NCBI GenBank assembly: GCA_015233395.1
Contig: JADFXV010000008.1
Span: forward strand, 1 to 64,000
Direction of reading: 5' to 3'
DNA from: Desulfovibrionaceae bacterium
GTDB taxonomy: Bacteria; Desulfobacterota; Desulfovibrionia; Desulfovibrionales; Desulfovibrionaceae
Length of the DNA: 64,000 nucleotides
Below the pieces are notes generated by a model that was given only the letters and a program-made list of their open reading frames with translations, was not told the DNA's origin and did no database searches. The position numbers were made by a program, and so were the translations under genes. Every line of letters starts with the position of its first letter. Positions within the stretch are counted from its first letter, which is position 1. Shown piece by piece: positions 39,664 to 50,536 of the stretch.

Positions 39664-40476
39664 TTATTTCTCGTCGCGCAGCAGGAAGAACAGGGGTTTG
39701 CCTTCCACCGTGAAGCCCCGGATCAGGACCTCGGCCGAGGGCGCGCTCCACCAGTCCACGAATTTTTGCGCCGCCTCTTTTTTCACGCCCGGACATTTCT
39801 CCGGGTTGACCATCATGACCGCATAGACGTTGCGCAGGTTCGGATCGCCCTCGACCAGCGCGGCCAGGCCCTTGCCCCGGTCGGTGGCCGCGAACTTGAG
39901 GAACGTGCCCCGGTCCGTCAGGGTGTAGGCGTTTTTCTCGAAGGCCATGGTCAGGGTGGCCATCATGCCCTGCCCGGCCTGAATGTACCAGCCGCCTTCC
40001 GGGACCGTCAGGCCGCAGGCCGCCCACAATTCCTTTTCGGCCTTGTGCGTGCCGGATTCGTCGCCCCGGCTGACGAAAAGGGCCTTTTTGCCGGCGATGG
40101 CGGCAAGCGCCGCGGCGACGCTTTCACCCTTGATCCCGGCCGGATCGCCCGGCGGGCCGGCGATCACGAAGTCGTTGTACATGAACTGCTTGCGCCCTAT
40201 CGCGAAACCCTGGGCCACGTACTGCTCCTCGGCCTTCGGCGCGTGCACGAGCAAGACGTCGGCGTCGCAGTTCTTGCCCAGCTCCAGGGCCTTGCCCGTG
40301 CCCACGGCCACCCACTTGAGGTCGATGCCCGTGTCTTTTTTGAACACCGGAGCTGCGGCGTCGAGAAGCCCGGTATCCTGGGTGCTGGTGGTCGTGGCCA
40401 GGGTCAGGGTTTCGGCCTGGGCCGCCGCGCAGAAAAAAAGCGTCAGCAACAAGGCGGGAATCAGCGGTATGCGCAT
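39664..40476 (-). CDS. tupA: Tungstate-binding periplasmic protein TupA
   Basis: 270 residues. Sec signal peptide (cut near AQA|ET), then LTLATTTSTQDTGLLD, the TupA oxyanion-binding hallmark TTTS, and VSRGDESGTHKAE, the second ligand loop. Start with GGAGG 6 bases upstream. Tungsten uptake fits a sulfate reducer with W-dependent formate dehydrogenases or aldehyde oxidoreductases. Specificity for W over Mo is inferred from the family. Confidence 0.92.
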   Translation of the reverse strand: MRIPLIPALLLTLFFCAAAQAETLTLATTTSTQDTGLLDAAAPVFKKDTGIDLKWVAVGTGKALELGKNCDADVLLVHAPKAEEQYVAQGFAIGRKQFMYNDFVIAGPPGDPAGIKGESVAAALAAIAGKKALFVSRGDESGTHKAEKELWAACGLTVPEGGWYIQAGQGMMATLTMAFEKNAYTLTDRGTFLKFAATDRGKGLAALVEGDPNLRNVYAVMMVNPEKCPGVKKEAAQKFVDWWSAPSAEVLIRGFTVEGKPLFFLLRDEK

Positions 40477-40611
40477 GGTTTTCCTCCGTGGTCCGCAGCC
40501 CAGGCCAAAGCGGCGCGGACCGGAATGTGGCAATTGCCCGCAACGTAACCGACGCCGCTTCAATATGTCAACGGCGGCATAATAAAAACGCCCGCGACGC
40601 GACCAGAAAGG

Positions 40612-40959
40612 CTACGGCAGGATGTCCAGGACGTCTGCGGCCAATGCGCCGGCCGATTCTTCGAGCGCGGCCTGGAAGCGCTCAAAACGTTCGAGCAATT
40701 GGCGTCCGAAGGGGGTCAGGCTGTATCCCTCGCGGTTGCAGCCGGCCTTCTCGATCAGGGGCCGGCCGATGACCTCCTCGGTGCGCTTGATTTTGCCCCA
40801 GGCGGCCCGGTAGCTCATGGCCAGAGCCGTCGCCGCGGCCCGGAGCGAGCCCAGCTCGTCGATCTGCTTGAGCAGCCGCATGCGTCCGGCGCCGAAATAG
40901 ACGCCTTCGGCGGTTTCGAGCCAGACGCGCACTTTGACTTTGGGTTTGCATCCTTGCAT
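40612..40959 (-). CDS. ModE-type winged-helix regulator lacking the ligand-binding domain
   Basis: 115 residues. The DNA-binding part matches ModE: RMRLLKQIDELGSLRAAATALAMSYRAAWGKIKRTEEVIGRPLIEK, then TPFGRQLLERF. The C-terminal molybdate-binding TOBE repeats of full ModE are missing. Start chosen at the ATG after AAAGGAAGG; an upstream in-frame ATG (41043) would add an unusual Arg-rich leader. It lies directly upstream of tupABC on the same strand (135-base gap) and probably controls metal-oxyanion uptake. Confidence 0.85.
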   Translation of the reverse strand: MQGCKPKVKVRVWLETAEGVYFGAGRMRLLKQIDELGSLRAAATALAMSYRAAWGKIKRTEEVIGRPLIEKAGCNREGYSLTPFGRQLLERFERFQAALEESAGALAADVLDILP

Positions 40960-41125
40960 GCCTGCCTTCCTTTCCGGAACCGTACCACCGATCGCCCCCC
41001 GGGAAAAGGCCATGTTCCGCACCGGCCGGACCGCTCGGGCCATTTGGGCGAACGAGTTGACGCGCCGTCCTTCCGGACTTACCTAGCCATGAGCGCAGCG
41101 CCCGCCAGGGCCAAGGAGTTTCGCC

Positions 41126-42793
<1,668 letters not shown>

Positions 42794-44699
42794 CCCCGGC
42801 CGCCGCTTCCCGGTCCCGGGCCGGCGACTCCAGAAGCGCTCCGGCGCAGACCGGACAGAACTGCTTGCCCGCGCCCGCGCCGATGACGCCAAGCGCCTTA
42901 TGCTCGGGCATGCCCTTGCGGTAGGGCCGGTCCGACGTCATGGCGTCGAAGGCGTCGGCCACGGCGATGATGCGCGAGCCGAGCGGAATTTCCTCGCCGC
43001 CGATCCCGGACGGATAGCCCGCGCCGTCCCAGCGCTCGTGATGGTGCATGATCAGCGGGATGATTTTTTTGAGCGACTTGATCGGGCGCAGGATCTCGGC
43101 CCCGATCAGGGCGTGCTCCTTGATCGTGGCGTATTCCTCCTCGGTGAGCTTGCCTGCCTTGAGCAAAATCACGTCGCGCACGCCGATCTTGCCGATGTCG
43201 TGGAGACTGGCCGCGATTTCCAGGTCGTGCAGTTCGTTTTCGGAGAGCCCCAGGCGCGCGCCGATGAGCAGCGCCATGCGCGAAACCCGCAAGGTATGGC
43301 CCGAGGTGTACCGGTCGCGGGCTTCCAGGGCCACGACCAGAGCCTTCATGCTGGAGAGCACGTGGTCGTATTCCCGCTTGAACTGGCGGTAACTCTCCGA
43401 GAGCAATTGCTCCACGGCCAGGATCAGCCGCTGGACCTCGAAGGGTTTGACGAAAAACCGGCTCACGCCCAGCCGCTCCGCCCGCTTGCGGTCCGCCGCC
43501 GCCGGCTCCTTGGCGCACATCAGGATCAAAAAGACGTTTTCGAGTTCGGCCCTGACCCGGATGGCCTCGAACAGTTCGTAACCGCTAAGCCCCGGGGCGC
43601 CCAAGTCGGCCACGATCACCTCGGGACGCTCGCGCAGGGCGATCTCAAGGGCCTCCCGGCCGTTTTGCGCGAGGATGACGTGCAGGCCGTTTTTGATGAA
43701 GGAGTGGCGCAGCAGTTCGCGGATGACCTTGCTGTCGTCCAGGCACAGGATCTTGCTGCGCCGGCGGCGCTCCAAAGCGCCAAGATGCTCGTTGACCTTG
43801 GCCTCGACCTGGTCCATGGCCGAGGACTTGAGGATGTAATCGTCCACGCCGCAGTTGAAGGCGGTCTCGATGTCCAGCGGATTGTCGCTGGAAGAGAAGG
43901 CCACCACCGGGATATAGCGTTCCGTGTTCTCCTGCTTGATGCGTTTGCACAGCTCCAGGCCGCTCAGCCGCGGCAGTTGGATGCCGGTCAGGACGATGTC
44001 CGGGGACTTCGCCCGGTGCTCGCGCAGCGCCTCCTCGCCGTTGAACGCGTGCAGGACGAGGTACCGGGCCGGATTGAAGGCTGTCGTCAGCAGCCGGTGC
44101 ATGGTCTTGCTGGTTTCCGCGAACAGGATCGTCTTGCGGTCTACCGGGCGCGGGACGTCGCGGCGCGTGATCTTGCCCCGGACGCGCTCGGCCAGGAAGA
44201 TCTCGAAGACGCTCTCGATGTTCTCCCGCGTGACCAGCACCATGTCCGTGACCGCCATCAGATCCTCGAACTGCTTGGCGCAGGTCCCGTCGGCCGCCGG
44301 GCACAGGAGCATGATCCGGGCGCGCACGTTCAGGGCGTCCAGGCTTTCGCGCAGGCCGGCGTAGAGCGCGCTCGCCTCGCCCTCGCAATAGCTGTCCTGC
44401 ATCAGGACCAGGTTTGGGGCCAGGGAGGCGATCGCCTCGTGGATGCGGGAGCGCTCCGGGGTGACGAAGACGCCTTCGATGTCGCGGGACAGGAAATATT
44501 TTTCCAGGAAGTTTCGATAGATATCGATGTCGAGGATACACAGCACTTTCATGGGGCCACCCGAAGCCGGTCTCCGTAACCTCAGGGGCCAGCTGAGAAA
44601 CGCGCCCGGCAGGCGAGCTCGGCCCATGATCCAAACGGACCAAAGATAATCCTCTTTCCGCCGATTGCAAGGCAAAAAGCGACGCTTGTTCCCCTCGGA

Positions 44700-45491
44700 C
44701 TACTGCGCGAGCATGAAGGCGTCGGGGTATTGCCCGCGCAGGTCGGCCTGGCGGCGCAGGGCTTCGGCCAGGGTCGGGAAGGTTCCGGCCTGGACCCGCC
44801 AGAACTTTTGACCCTCGATCTCGGAATACTGGATGCGCGAGCCGGAATAGGTCTTCTTGATGGCCTCAAGCAGCCTGCCGGCGTTGGACTGGACCGTGAA
44901 TGCCCCGATCTGGACGTAGAAGGGGCCGGGCAGCCCGTCCTTGGTCATGCCCGGAATGGTCCCGACCGAGCTCACCCGCACCCGGCAGGTGCCCTTGCCG
45001 TAGCTGCCAAGCGCCTTGGCCCCGGCCAGGGACATGTCGATGATCCGGCCGGACACGAACGGCCCCCGGTCGTTGATGCGCACGACCACGCTCTTGCCGT
45101 TCTCCAGGTTTTTCACTTCCACCTTGGTGTTCATGGGCAGGATCTTGTGGGCCGCGGTGAGTTCGTACATGTCGTAAATTTCGCCGTTGCTGGTCTTGTG
45201 GCCGTGGAAATCCGGGCCGTACCAGGAGGCCACGCCTTCCTCGCTGTACCCCTCGCCCGAAGCCAGCGGATAATAGGTCTTGCCTTTGACGGTGTAGGGC
45301 TTTTGGGTTCCCTTCCCGCCGTAGCCGCCGGTTTGTTTGGAGGAAGAAAAAAAACCGCAACCGGTCAGGACCAGAGTCAGACTCAGGGCGAGGCAGACGG
45401 CCAGGGCACGCCCGGGGCCGGAACGCAATGGCCGCTCAACGCAGGCTAGGGGGGGGGCTTGCGGCAGCGGTGTGGCCAATGTCTTGTCCAA
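44700..45491 (-). CDS. rlpA: RlpA-like septal lytic transglycosylase lipoprotein with SPOR domain
   Basis: 263 residues. Lipobox LTGC at ~41-44 predicts a lipoprotein after a long basic leader. Double-psi beta-barrel domain with GVASWYGPDFHGHKTSNGE and VVVRINDRGPF, then a C-terminal SPOR domain (~190-260; FYVQIGAFT ... WRVQAGTFPTLAEA) for denuded septal glycan. It follows the cyclic-nucleotide-binding gene by 17 bases and ends the four-gene cluster. Confidence 0.92.
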   Translation of the reverse strand: MDKTLATPLPQAPPLACVERPLRSGPGRALAVCLALSLTLVLTGCGFFSSSKQTGGYGGKGTQKPYTVKGKTYYPLASGEGYSEEGVASWYGPDFHGHKTSNGEIYDMYELTAAHKILPMNTKVEVKNLENGKSVVVRINDRGPFVSGRIIDMSLAGAKALGSYGKGTCRVRVSSVGTIPGMTKDGLPGPFYVQIGAFTVQSNAGRLLEAIKKTYSGSRIQYSEIEGQKFWRVQAGTFPTLAEALRRQADLRGQYPDAFMLAQ

Positions 45492-45508
45492 GCCGGCCGC
45501 GGGCGCGC

Positions 45509-46027
45509 TCAGCGCCGGCTGAGCGCCAGGGCCAGGGCCGTGGTCAGCTTGATGAGTTCGACGTTGTTCTTGCGCACCGTGGCGGCCATGCGCCGGCTGA
45601 TGGCGGCGAGCAGCTTGCAGCCCACGGCCGGTTCACGGTGGACCAGATCGAAGAAGCGCTCCCGGCCGGTGACCAGGAACTCCGACTCCTCGACCGCCGC
45701 CACGCTGGCCGAGCGGATGTCGGAATCGATCAAAGCCATTTCCCCGAACATGGGATAGCTCGCGGCGTCGAGCGTGGCCAGCACCTTACGGCTTTTGGCC
45801 GGATCGAGTCCCGGAATGGCCATGCCGGAGATGACCATGGCCTTGGAGACCCGCACCGAGCCCGCGATCAGAATGAACATTTCCTCTCCCGGCTCGCCCT
45901 CGCCGATGACCTGCTTGCCCGCCGCGAAACGCTGCCGCTCGAAGATGGGCTCGATGCGCTCGATTTCCTCGGCCCCCAGGCCGGCGAACAGGGCGATCTG
46001 ATCCCAAGCCACGCCTTGCCCGGCCAT
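45509..46027 (-). CDS. Stand-alone cyclic-nucleotide-binding domain protein
   Basis: 172 residues, essentially one cNMP-binding domain. The phosphate-binding cassette FGEMALIDSDIRSAS has the Gly-Glu and Arg expected for real ligand binding, preceded by IGEGEPGEEMFILIAGSVRV. No HTH or effector follows; the C-terminus is helical. The start at 46027 is 4 bases past the end of the K+ channel gene, so the two are surely co-translated. It may be a detached regulatory subunit for that channel. Confidence 0.85.
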   Translation of the reverse strand: MAGQGVAWDQIALFAGLGAEEIERIEPIFERQRFAAGKQVIGEGEPGEEMFILIAGSVRVSKAMVISGMAIPGLDPAKSRKVLATLDAASYPMFGEMALIDSDIRSASVAAVEESEFLVTGRERFFDLVHREPAVGCKLLAAISRRMAATVRKNNVELIKLTTALALALSRR

Positions 46028-46031
46028 GGCG

Positions 46032-47195
46032 TTATCCAACCTCCCCGGCGGGACGCAAAAAGAGCATCCCGTCAAAGCCCGAGAGGTCGAGGCTCGCGGG
46101 GGGATTGACCACCACCCTGGCGCCGCCCTCGCCCACGCTGGTGTTTTGCCCGGCGGCGGCGAACAGCTCCAGGATGAAGGAATCCAAGGCCGTGCCGTCC
46201 CCGAGCAGGTCCTGAAGCGTCAGGTTCTTGGCCAGAGCGTAGACGGCCAGCGGCAAGATACCGTCGGATTCGATGGTCTGGGCCACGAGCGCGCTCCAGG
46301 AATTGCGTTTTTCTTGGCCGCTGAGCGGTCGGTGCCCGAGCAGGCGTTGCCGGTCCTCGCGCTGCTCGCCCATGACGGCGCGCAAAAGTTCATGCAAGCC
46401 GGGATGCGCCCCGATCGCGGCCAAGGCCCGGCTGGCCAGCTCGCCCCGGCTGACGACCTCGCTCGCCCCGGCCTTGAGCAGATGCTCGCGGTTGTCCGCC
46501 TTGACCGCCTCGGCGTAAAGCGGAACCTTGGGGGCCAGCGCCTTGAAGGTGAGCGCCGCGTACAGGCTTTGCTGGTCGGCGGCTTCGGGCGACAGGCCAT
46601 CCTGGCACAGGACGTAGGCCAGTTTGGCCGTGGCCGGCGAGGCCTTGGCCGTCACCGACTCCAGGGCCGGATTGCCCTTGACGAAATTGAGCCTCGAACC
46701 GAGCCCCAGTTGGAAGGATGTCTCCTCCCACTGGTCCGGTTCGAGCGAATTGACGGCCACGAATTCTGCCTGCTCGAACTCCTGGGAACCGGCCAGGCTG
46801 CTGATCAGGGTCTGGCCGTTGGCGTTCCAGCCAAGGACGACGACATGTCCGGAAATGTTCACTTGCAATAGCCCCAGGCGTTTGTTGGCCCGCCGCTCGA
46901 CGAGAAACGAGGACAGCGTGCCGGTCAGGATCGAAACCAGTCCGATCCCGGTCACCATGATCAGCATGGCCAGCAGCCGGCCGGGGACCGTCCGCGGCAC
47001 GATGTCGCCGTAGCCGACCGTGGTCAGGGTGACCACGGTCCAATAGATCGCGTCGAAAAAACCCTTGCCGTTTTCCTGCGGCAATTCAAGGAAATAAAAC
47101 CCGCCGGCGCCGGCCAATAAAATCAGCAGCGTGAGGACGATCGGCCTGAGATAGCGGGCGTTACTCCACTTCTTCATCATCTGGGCCGGGCGCAT
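46032..47195 (-). CDS. Two-helix potassium channel with TrkA-N (RCK) domain
   Basis: 387 residues. Membrane helix, pore loop with selectivity filter TVGYGD, second helix, then a Rossmann RCK/TrkA-N domain (HVVVLGWNANGQTLI) and a C-terminal regulatory region. Kch/MthK-like architecture. The ATG at 47195 has GAGG 8 bases upstream and lies 35 bases inside the preceding gene, so the two are translationally coupled. It probably conducts K+ with gating by ligands bound to the RCK domain. Confidence 0.9.
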   Translation of the reverse strand: MRPAQMMKKWSNARYLRPIVLTLLILLAGAGGFYFLELPQENGKGFFDAIYWTVVTLTTVGYGDIVPRTVPGRLLAMLIMVTGIGLVSILTGTLSSFLVERRANKRLGLLQVNISGHVVVLGWNANGQTLISSLAGSQEFEQAEFVAVNSLEPDQWEETSFQLGLGSRLNFVKGNPALESVTAKASPATAKLAYVLCQDGLSPEAADQQSLYAALTFKALAPKVPLYAEAVKADNREHLLKAGASEVVSRGELASRALAAIGAHPGLHELLRAVMGEQREDRQRLLGHRPLSGQEKRNSWSALVAQTIESDGILPLAVYALAKNLTLQDLLGDGTALDSFILELFAAAGQNTSVGEGGARVVVNPPASLDLSGFDGMLFLRPAGEVG

Positions 47196-48996
47196 CCGCC
47201 AGATCCTCTTGCCGTTTGAGCAATTCCTCGAAACGGATATCGCCGCCGATGACCCCCAAAATTTCGTCGCGTTCGTTGACCACCGGCGCCGAGACCGTCA
47301 GGCACAACCTGCCGGTGTAATGCGATTGGTAAAAGCCGGTCACGTGGGTCGTGCCCTTTTGCATGGGCACGATGAACCATTCGCGATCCGAAAAGTCGGT
47401 GTGCAGCTCGATGGCGTTGTATTTGGGCCGGTCGAGCGGATCGCTGACCATGCTGGCGGTGAGGCGTCCCCCGGTGTCGGTCAGGTAGAGGTACTGGATG
47501 AAGGAATAGCCGTCCAGGAAGGCGGCCATGGCCTGCTCCACGGTTTTCCCGCCCATGCCGCGCACGGCCGGGTCTTCGGCCAGCTTGACGATCAGGCGGC
47601 TGGCCAGGTCGTGGGCCAGCTTTTTCAAGTGGTCGAACTCCGAGGCGAACAGTTCCGGCAGAAAGCGTTTGGCCAGGGATTTCATTTCCTGGTTGGAATA
47701 CGAGGTGTTGCGTCCGTTCTCGTAGCTTTCCATGATCTTGTTGTAGATCTTGTCCACGGCCGGATGGCGCTTGTCGATGCGCGCCTCCTCGGGCAGGTCG
47801 AGAAAGATGTTGATCCAGTACGCCACCCCGGCCTTGCCGGATTTGTCGGTGATGATGATCGGCGGGGTGCGGCCAAGGATCTTCTTGGTGTCGAAGATGT
47901 TGTAGATTTCCTCGTTTTTGAGCATGCCGTCCACGTGCACCCCGGCGCTGGTGGCGTTGAAGTCGCGGCCGGCGAAGGGGTAGTTGTCCGGGATGCGGTA
48001 GCCGAGTTCGTGCTCGAAGTATTCGGCGATCTCGGTGATGACCTCGGTGCTGGCCTTGTCGTCCTCGCCGGTGAGCGCGATGTATTCGATGACCAGGGCC
48101 TCGATCGGGGTGTTGCCGGTGCGCTCGCCGAACCCGAGCAGGGTGCCGTTGACCCCGGAGCAGCCGTACAGCCAGGCGGTGACGGCGTTGATGAGCACCT
48201 TGTGAAAATCGTTGTGGCCGTGCCATTCCAGCCATTCTCCGGGAACCTCGGCCTCGTCGGTGAAGGCCCGCACCACGCGGCCCACGCTGCGCGGCATGGC
48301 CGCCCCGGGATAGGGCACGCCGTAGCCAAGCGTGTCGCACAGGCGGATCTTGATCGGTATCTCGGCCTGCTTGGCCAGATGCATGAGCTTCTGGGCGAAA
48401 GGCAGGCAAAAGCCGTAGATGTCGGCCCGGGTGATGTCCTCGAAGTGGCAGCGCGGCGCGATGCCCCACTCCAGGGCCTGCTCGACCACGGAAAGGTAGT
48501 CGGCCAGCGCCTCTTTGCGGTCTTTTCCCAGCTTCAGATAGATGTGGTAGTCGGAAACCGAGGTCAGCATCCCGGTTTCCTTGACCCCCATGGCCTTGAG
48601 AATCCTGAGGTCGTTTTTGTTGGCCCGAATCCAGCCGGTGATCCGGGGATAGGCGTAATCCCTGGCGGCGCAGGCCTCGACGGCCCGGCGGTCCTTTTCC
48701 GAATAGACGAAAAATTCGCTGGAGCGGATCAGTCCCGAGGCGCCTCCGAGTTTGTGGAGCAAATCGAAAATATGCACGATCTGCTTGACCGTATAGGGCG
48801 GCCTGGCCTGCTGCCCGTCGCGGAAGGTGGTGTCGGTGATGAACATGGGATCGGCCGGACGCGGCAAAATAAAGGCGTCGTCGAAACTCACCCGGCTGAT
48901 TTTGGAATAGGGGAAAAGCTCCCGGAACAGTTCGGGTTTGGCGACGTTTTCCAGGCGGAACTTGGGAACGGCCCGGTTACAATGCAAAAAGCTCAT
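47161..48996 (-). CDS. DRE-TIM metallolyase (isopropylmalate/homocitrate synthase-like) fused to a Cache-like domain
   Basis: 611 residues. N-terminal TIM-barrel of the DRE-TIM family: DTTFRDGQQ at 55-63, LCDTLGYG, and the metal-binding HGHND at ~259 followed by NGTLLGFGERTGNTP. A C-terminal region (~470-600) resembles a PDC/Cache sensor: YLYLTDTGGRLT, WFIVPMQKGTTHVTGFYQS, LCLTVSAPVVNERDEILGVIGGDI. No signal peptide or membrane segment, so the sensor part would be cytoplasmic. The substrate is unknown; it is too divergent to call LeuA or NifV. First gene of the cluster ending in rlpA. Confidence 0.75.
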   Translation of the reverse strand: MSFLHCNRAVPKFRLENVAKPELFRELFPYSKISRVSFDDAFILPRPADPMFITDTTFRDGQQARPPYTVKQIVHIFDLLHKLGGASGLIRSSEFFVYSEKDRRAVEACAARDYAYPRITGWIRANKNDLRILKAMGVKETGMLTSVSDYHIYLKLGKDRKEALADYLSVVEQALEWGIAPRCHFEDITRADIYGFCLPFAQKLMHLAKQAEIPIKIRLCDTLGYGVPYPGAAMPRSVGRVVRAFTDEAEVPGEWLEWHGHNDFHKVLINAVTAWLYGCSGVNGTLLGFGERTGNTPIEALVIEYIALTGEDDKASTEVITEIAEYFEHELGYRIPDNYPFAGRDFNATSAGVHVDGMLKNEEIYNIFDTKKILGRTPPIIITDKSGKAGVAYWINIFLDLPEEARIDKRHPAVDKIYNKIMESYENGRNTSYSNQEMKSLAKRFLPELFASEFDHLKKLAHDLASRLIVKLAEDPAVRGMGGKTVEQAMAAFLDGYSFIQYLYLTDTGGRLTASMVSDPLDRPKYNAIELHTDFSDREWFIVPMQKGTTHVTGFYQSHYTGRLCLTVSAPVVNERDEILGVIGGDIRFEELLKRQEDLADAPGPDDEEVE

Positions 48997-49214
48997 GCTT
49001 GGCTCCCGTGAAGAGATGGCGGCGAACCCGCGCCGACTCCGATTTGCGGGGAAGTGTACTGAAAACGGCCATGATAGGCAATCACCGTTCGGCCCACCGT
49101 GCGGCCCACCGTTCGACCCGATCCGGCCGGACAGGGCCAGACAAAAAGAACTGGACCCCCGGCCGCCAAAAAACTACCCTGGCGAAGCAATCCGCATCGT
49201 TCCCGAGGCGCGAA

Positions 49215-50510
49215 GTGACCCAGACCACCAGCCAAGCCCCCCCATCACGCGGCTGCCGCGACGTCATGGACGTGAGCCCCAAGCTCTATTCCCTGATCTT
49301 AAGCGTCGCCGACGCCCTGGACCTGATTTCCCCGGAGCTGGCCAGCCACCATAAGCGCGTCGCCTACGTCGCCTCGCTTTTGGCCAAAGCCGCCGGCCTG
49401 CGCGGCGCGGCCCTGGAAAACGTGGTCGTGGCCGCGCTGCTCCACGACGCCGGCGGGCTGACCCTGAAAAGCAAGCTGATGGCCCTGGAGTTCGAACACA
49501 CCCATTCGGAACACGAGGAATACGGCTACAAACTCTTGCGCGACGCCCCCTCGCTCGGGGAGGCGGCCGCGCTCGTGCGCCGCCACCACGCCTGGTGGGG
49601 GCGCGAGGCGCATCTGCCGCTGGGCTGCCACATCCTGCATCTGGCCGACCGGGTCGACGCGCTGGTGGACAAGCGCCGCCAGATCCTCGACCAGGCAGGG
49701 GAGGTGACCGCCGCGATCGCCGAACACGCCGGCCTCATGTTCGATCCGAAGCTGACAGAGCTTTTCCGGGAGATCGCCGCCCGGGAATCGTTCTGGTTCG
49801 ATCTCGCTTCGCCCCGGATCGGCTCGCTCGTCCTTGCCGAACTGACCGCCAACGAGGGCGCCCGCGACATCGATCTGGGCGCCGACGCGGCCCTGGAGTT
49901 CTCGCGCTTCATCGCCCAACTCATCGATTTCCGCTCCCGCTTCACGGCCACCCATTCCAGCGGCGTGGCCGCCTGCTCGGTGGCCTTGGCCGCCAAGGCC
50001 GGACTTTCCGCCAAGGAGCTCGACCTGATCCGCGTGGCCGGCTATCTCCACGACCTGGGGAAATTGGCCGTGCCCGCCGAACTCATCGAAAAACCGGGAA
50101 CGCTGACCGATTCGGAAATGAACGTCATGAAATCCCACACCTACCTGTCCTACCATATCCTGAGCCGGGTCGCCGGGCTCGAACAGGTCGCGGCCTGGGC
50201 CTCCTTCCACCACGAACGCTTAAACGGCTCGGGCTATCCCTTCCGGTTGCGCGGCGAGGATATCGCGCCGCAGGCGCGCATCATCGCCGCAGCCGACATC
50301 TTCACCGCCATGACCGAAGACCGGCCCTACCGCGCGGCCACGGCGCCGAAAACCGCCGTCGGCGTTCTCAAGGACATGGCCGCGCACGGACTGGTCGACC
50401 AGCAGGTTGTCGCCATCCTCGCGGCCGACCTGGACGCCGTCCACGACGCCAGAGAACAGGCCCAAACGCGGGCTTTGGAACAATACCGGAATTTCTACCG
50501 CCTGTCGTAG
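49215..50510 (+). CDS. Tandem HD / HD-GYP domain protein
   Basis: About 431 residues from a GTG with GAGG 6 bases upstream; the ATG at 49266 is an alternative start. The first half has an HD-like domain (LASHHKRVAYVASLLAK; ALLHDAGG), the second a full HD-GYP domain (GYLHDLGKLAVPAEL; HHERLNGSGYP with Asn in place of the usual Asp; ADIFTAMTEDRPYR). Soluble, probably c-di-GMP phosphodiesterase or a degenerate sensor. Divergent from the lyase-Cache gene. Confidence 0.85.
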   Translation: MTQTTSQAPPSRGCRDVMDVSPKLYSLILSVADALDLISPELASHHKRVAYVASLLAKAAGLRGAALENVVVAALLHDAGGLTLKSKLMALEFEHTHSEHEEYGYKLLRDAPSLGEAAALVRRHHAWWGREAHLPLGCHILHLADRVDALVDKRRQILDQAGEVTAAIAEHAGLMFDPKLTELFREIAARESFWFDLASPRIGSLVLAELTANEGARDIDLGADAALEFSRFIAQLIDFRSRFTATHSSGVAACSVALAAKAGLSAKELDLIRVAGYLHDLGKLAVPAELIEKPGTLTDSEMNVMKSHTYLSYHILSRVAGLEQVAAWASFHHERLNGSGYPFRLRGEDIAPQARIIAAADIFTAMTEDRPYRAATAPKTAVGVLKDMAAHGLVDQQVVAILAADLDAVHDAREQAQTRALEQYRNFYRLS

Positions 50511-50536
50511 CCCGAACGGGCCGGCGGCGCGGCTGG

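Noticed and set aside
40612-40959. TunR-type tungstate regulator
   Set aside because: The protein matches the ModE winged helix, not an integrase-like DNA-binding domain with TOBE.
47209-49011. A 600-codon plus-strand open frame opposite the lyase-Cache gene
   Set aside because: Composition typical of antisense to high-GC third codon positions; no recognisable domain.
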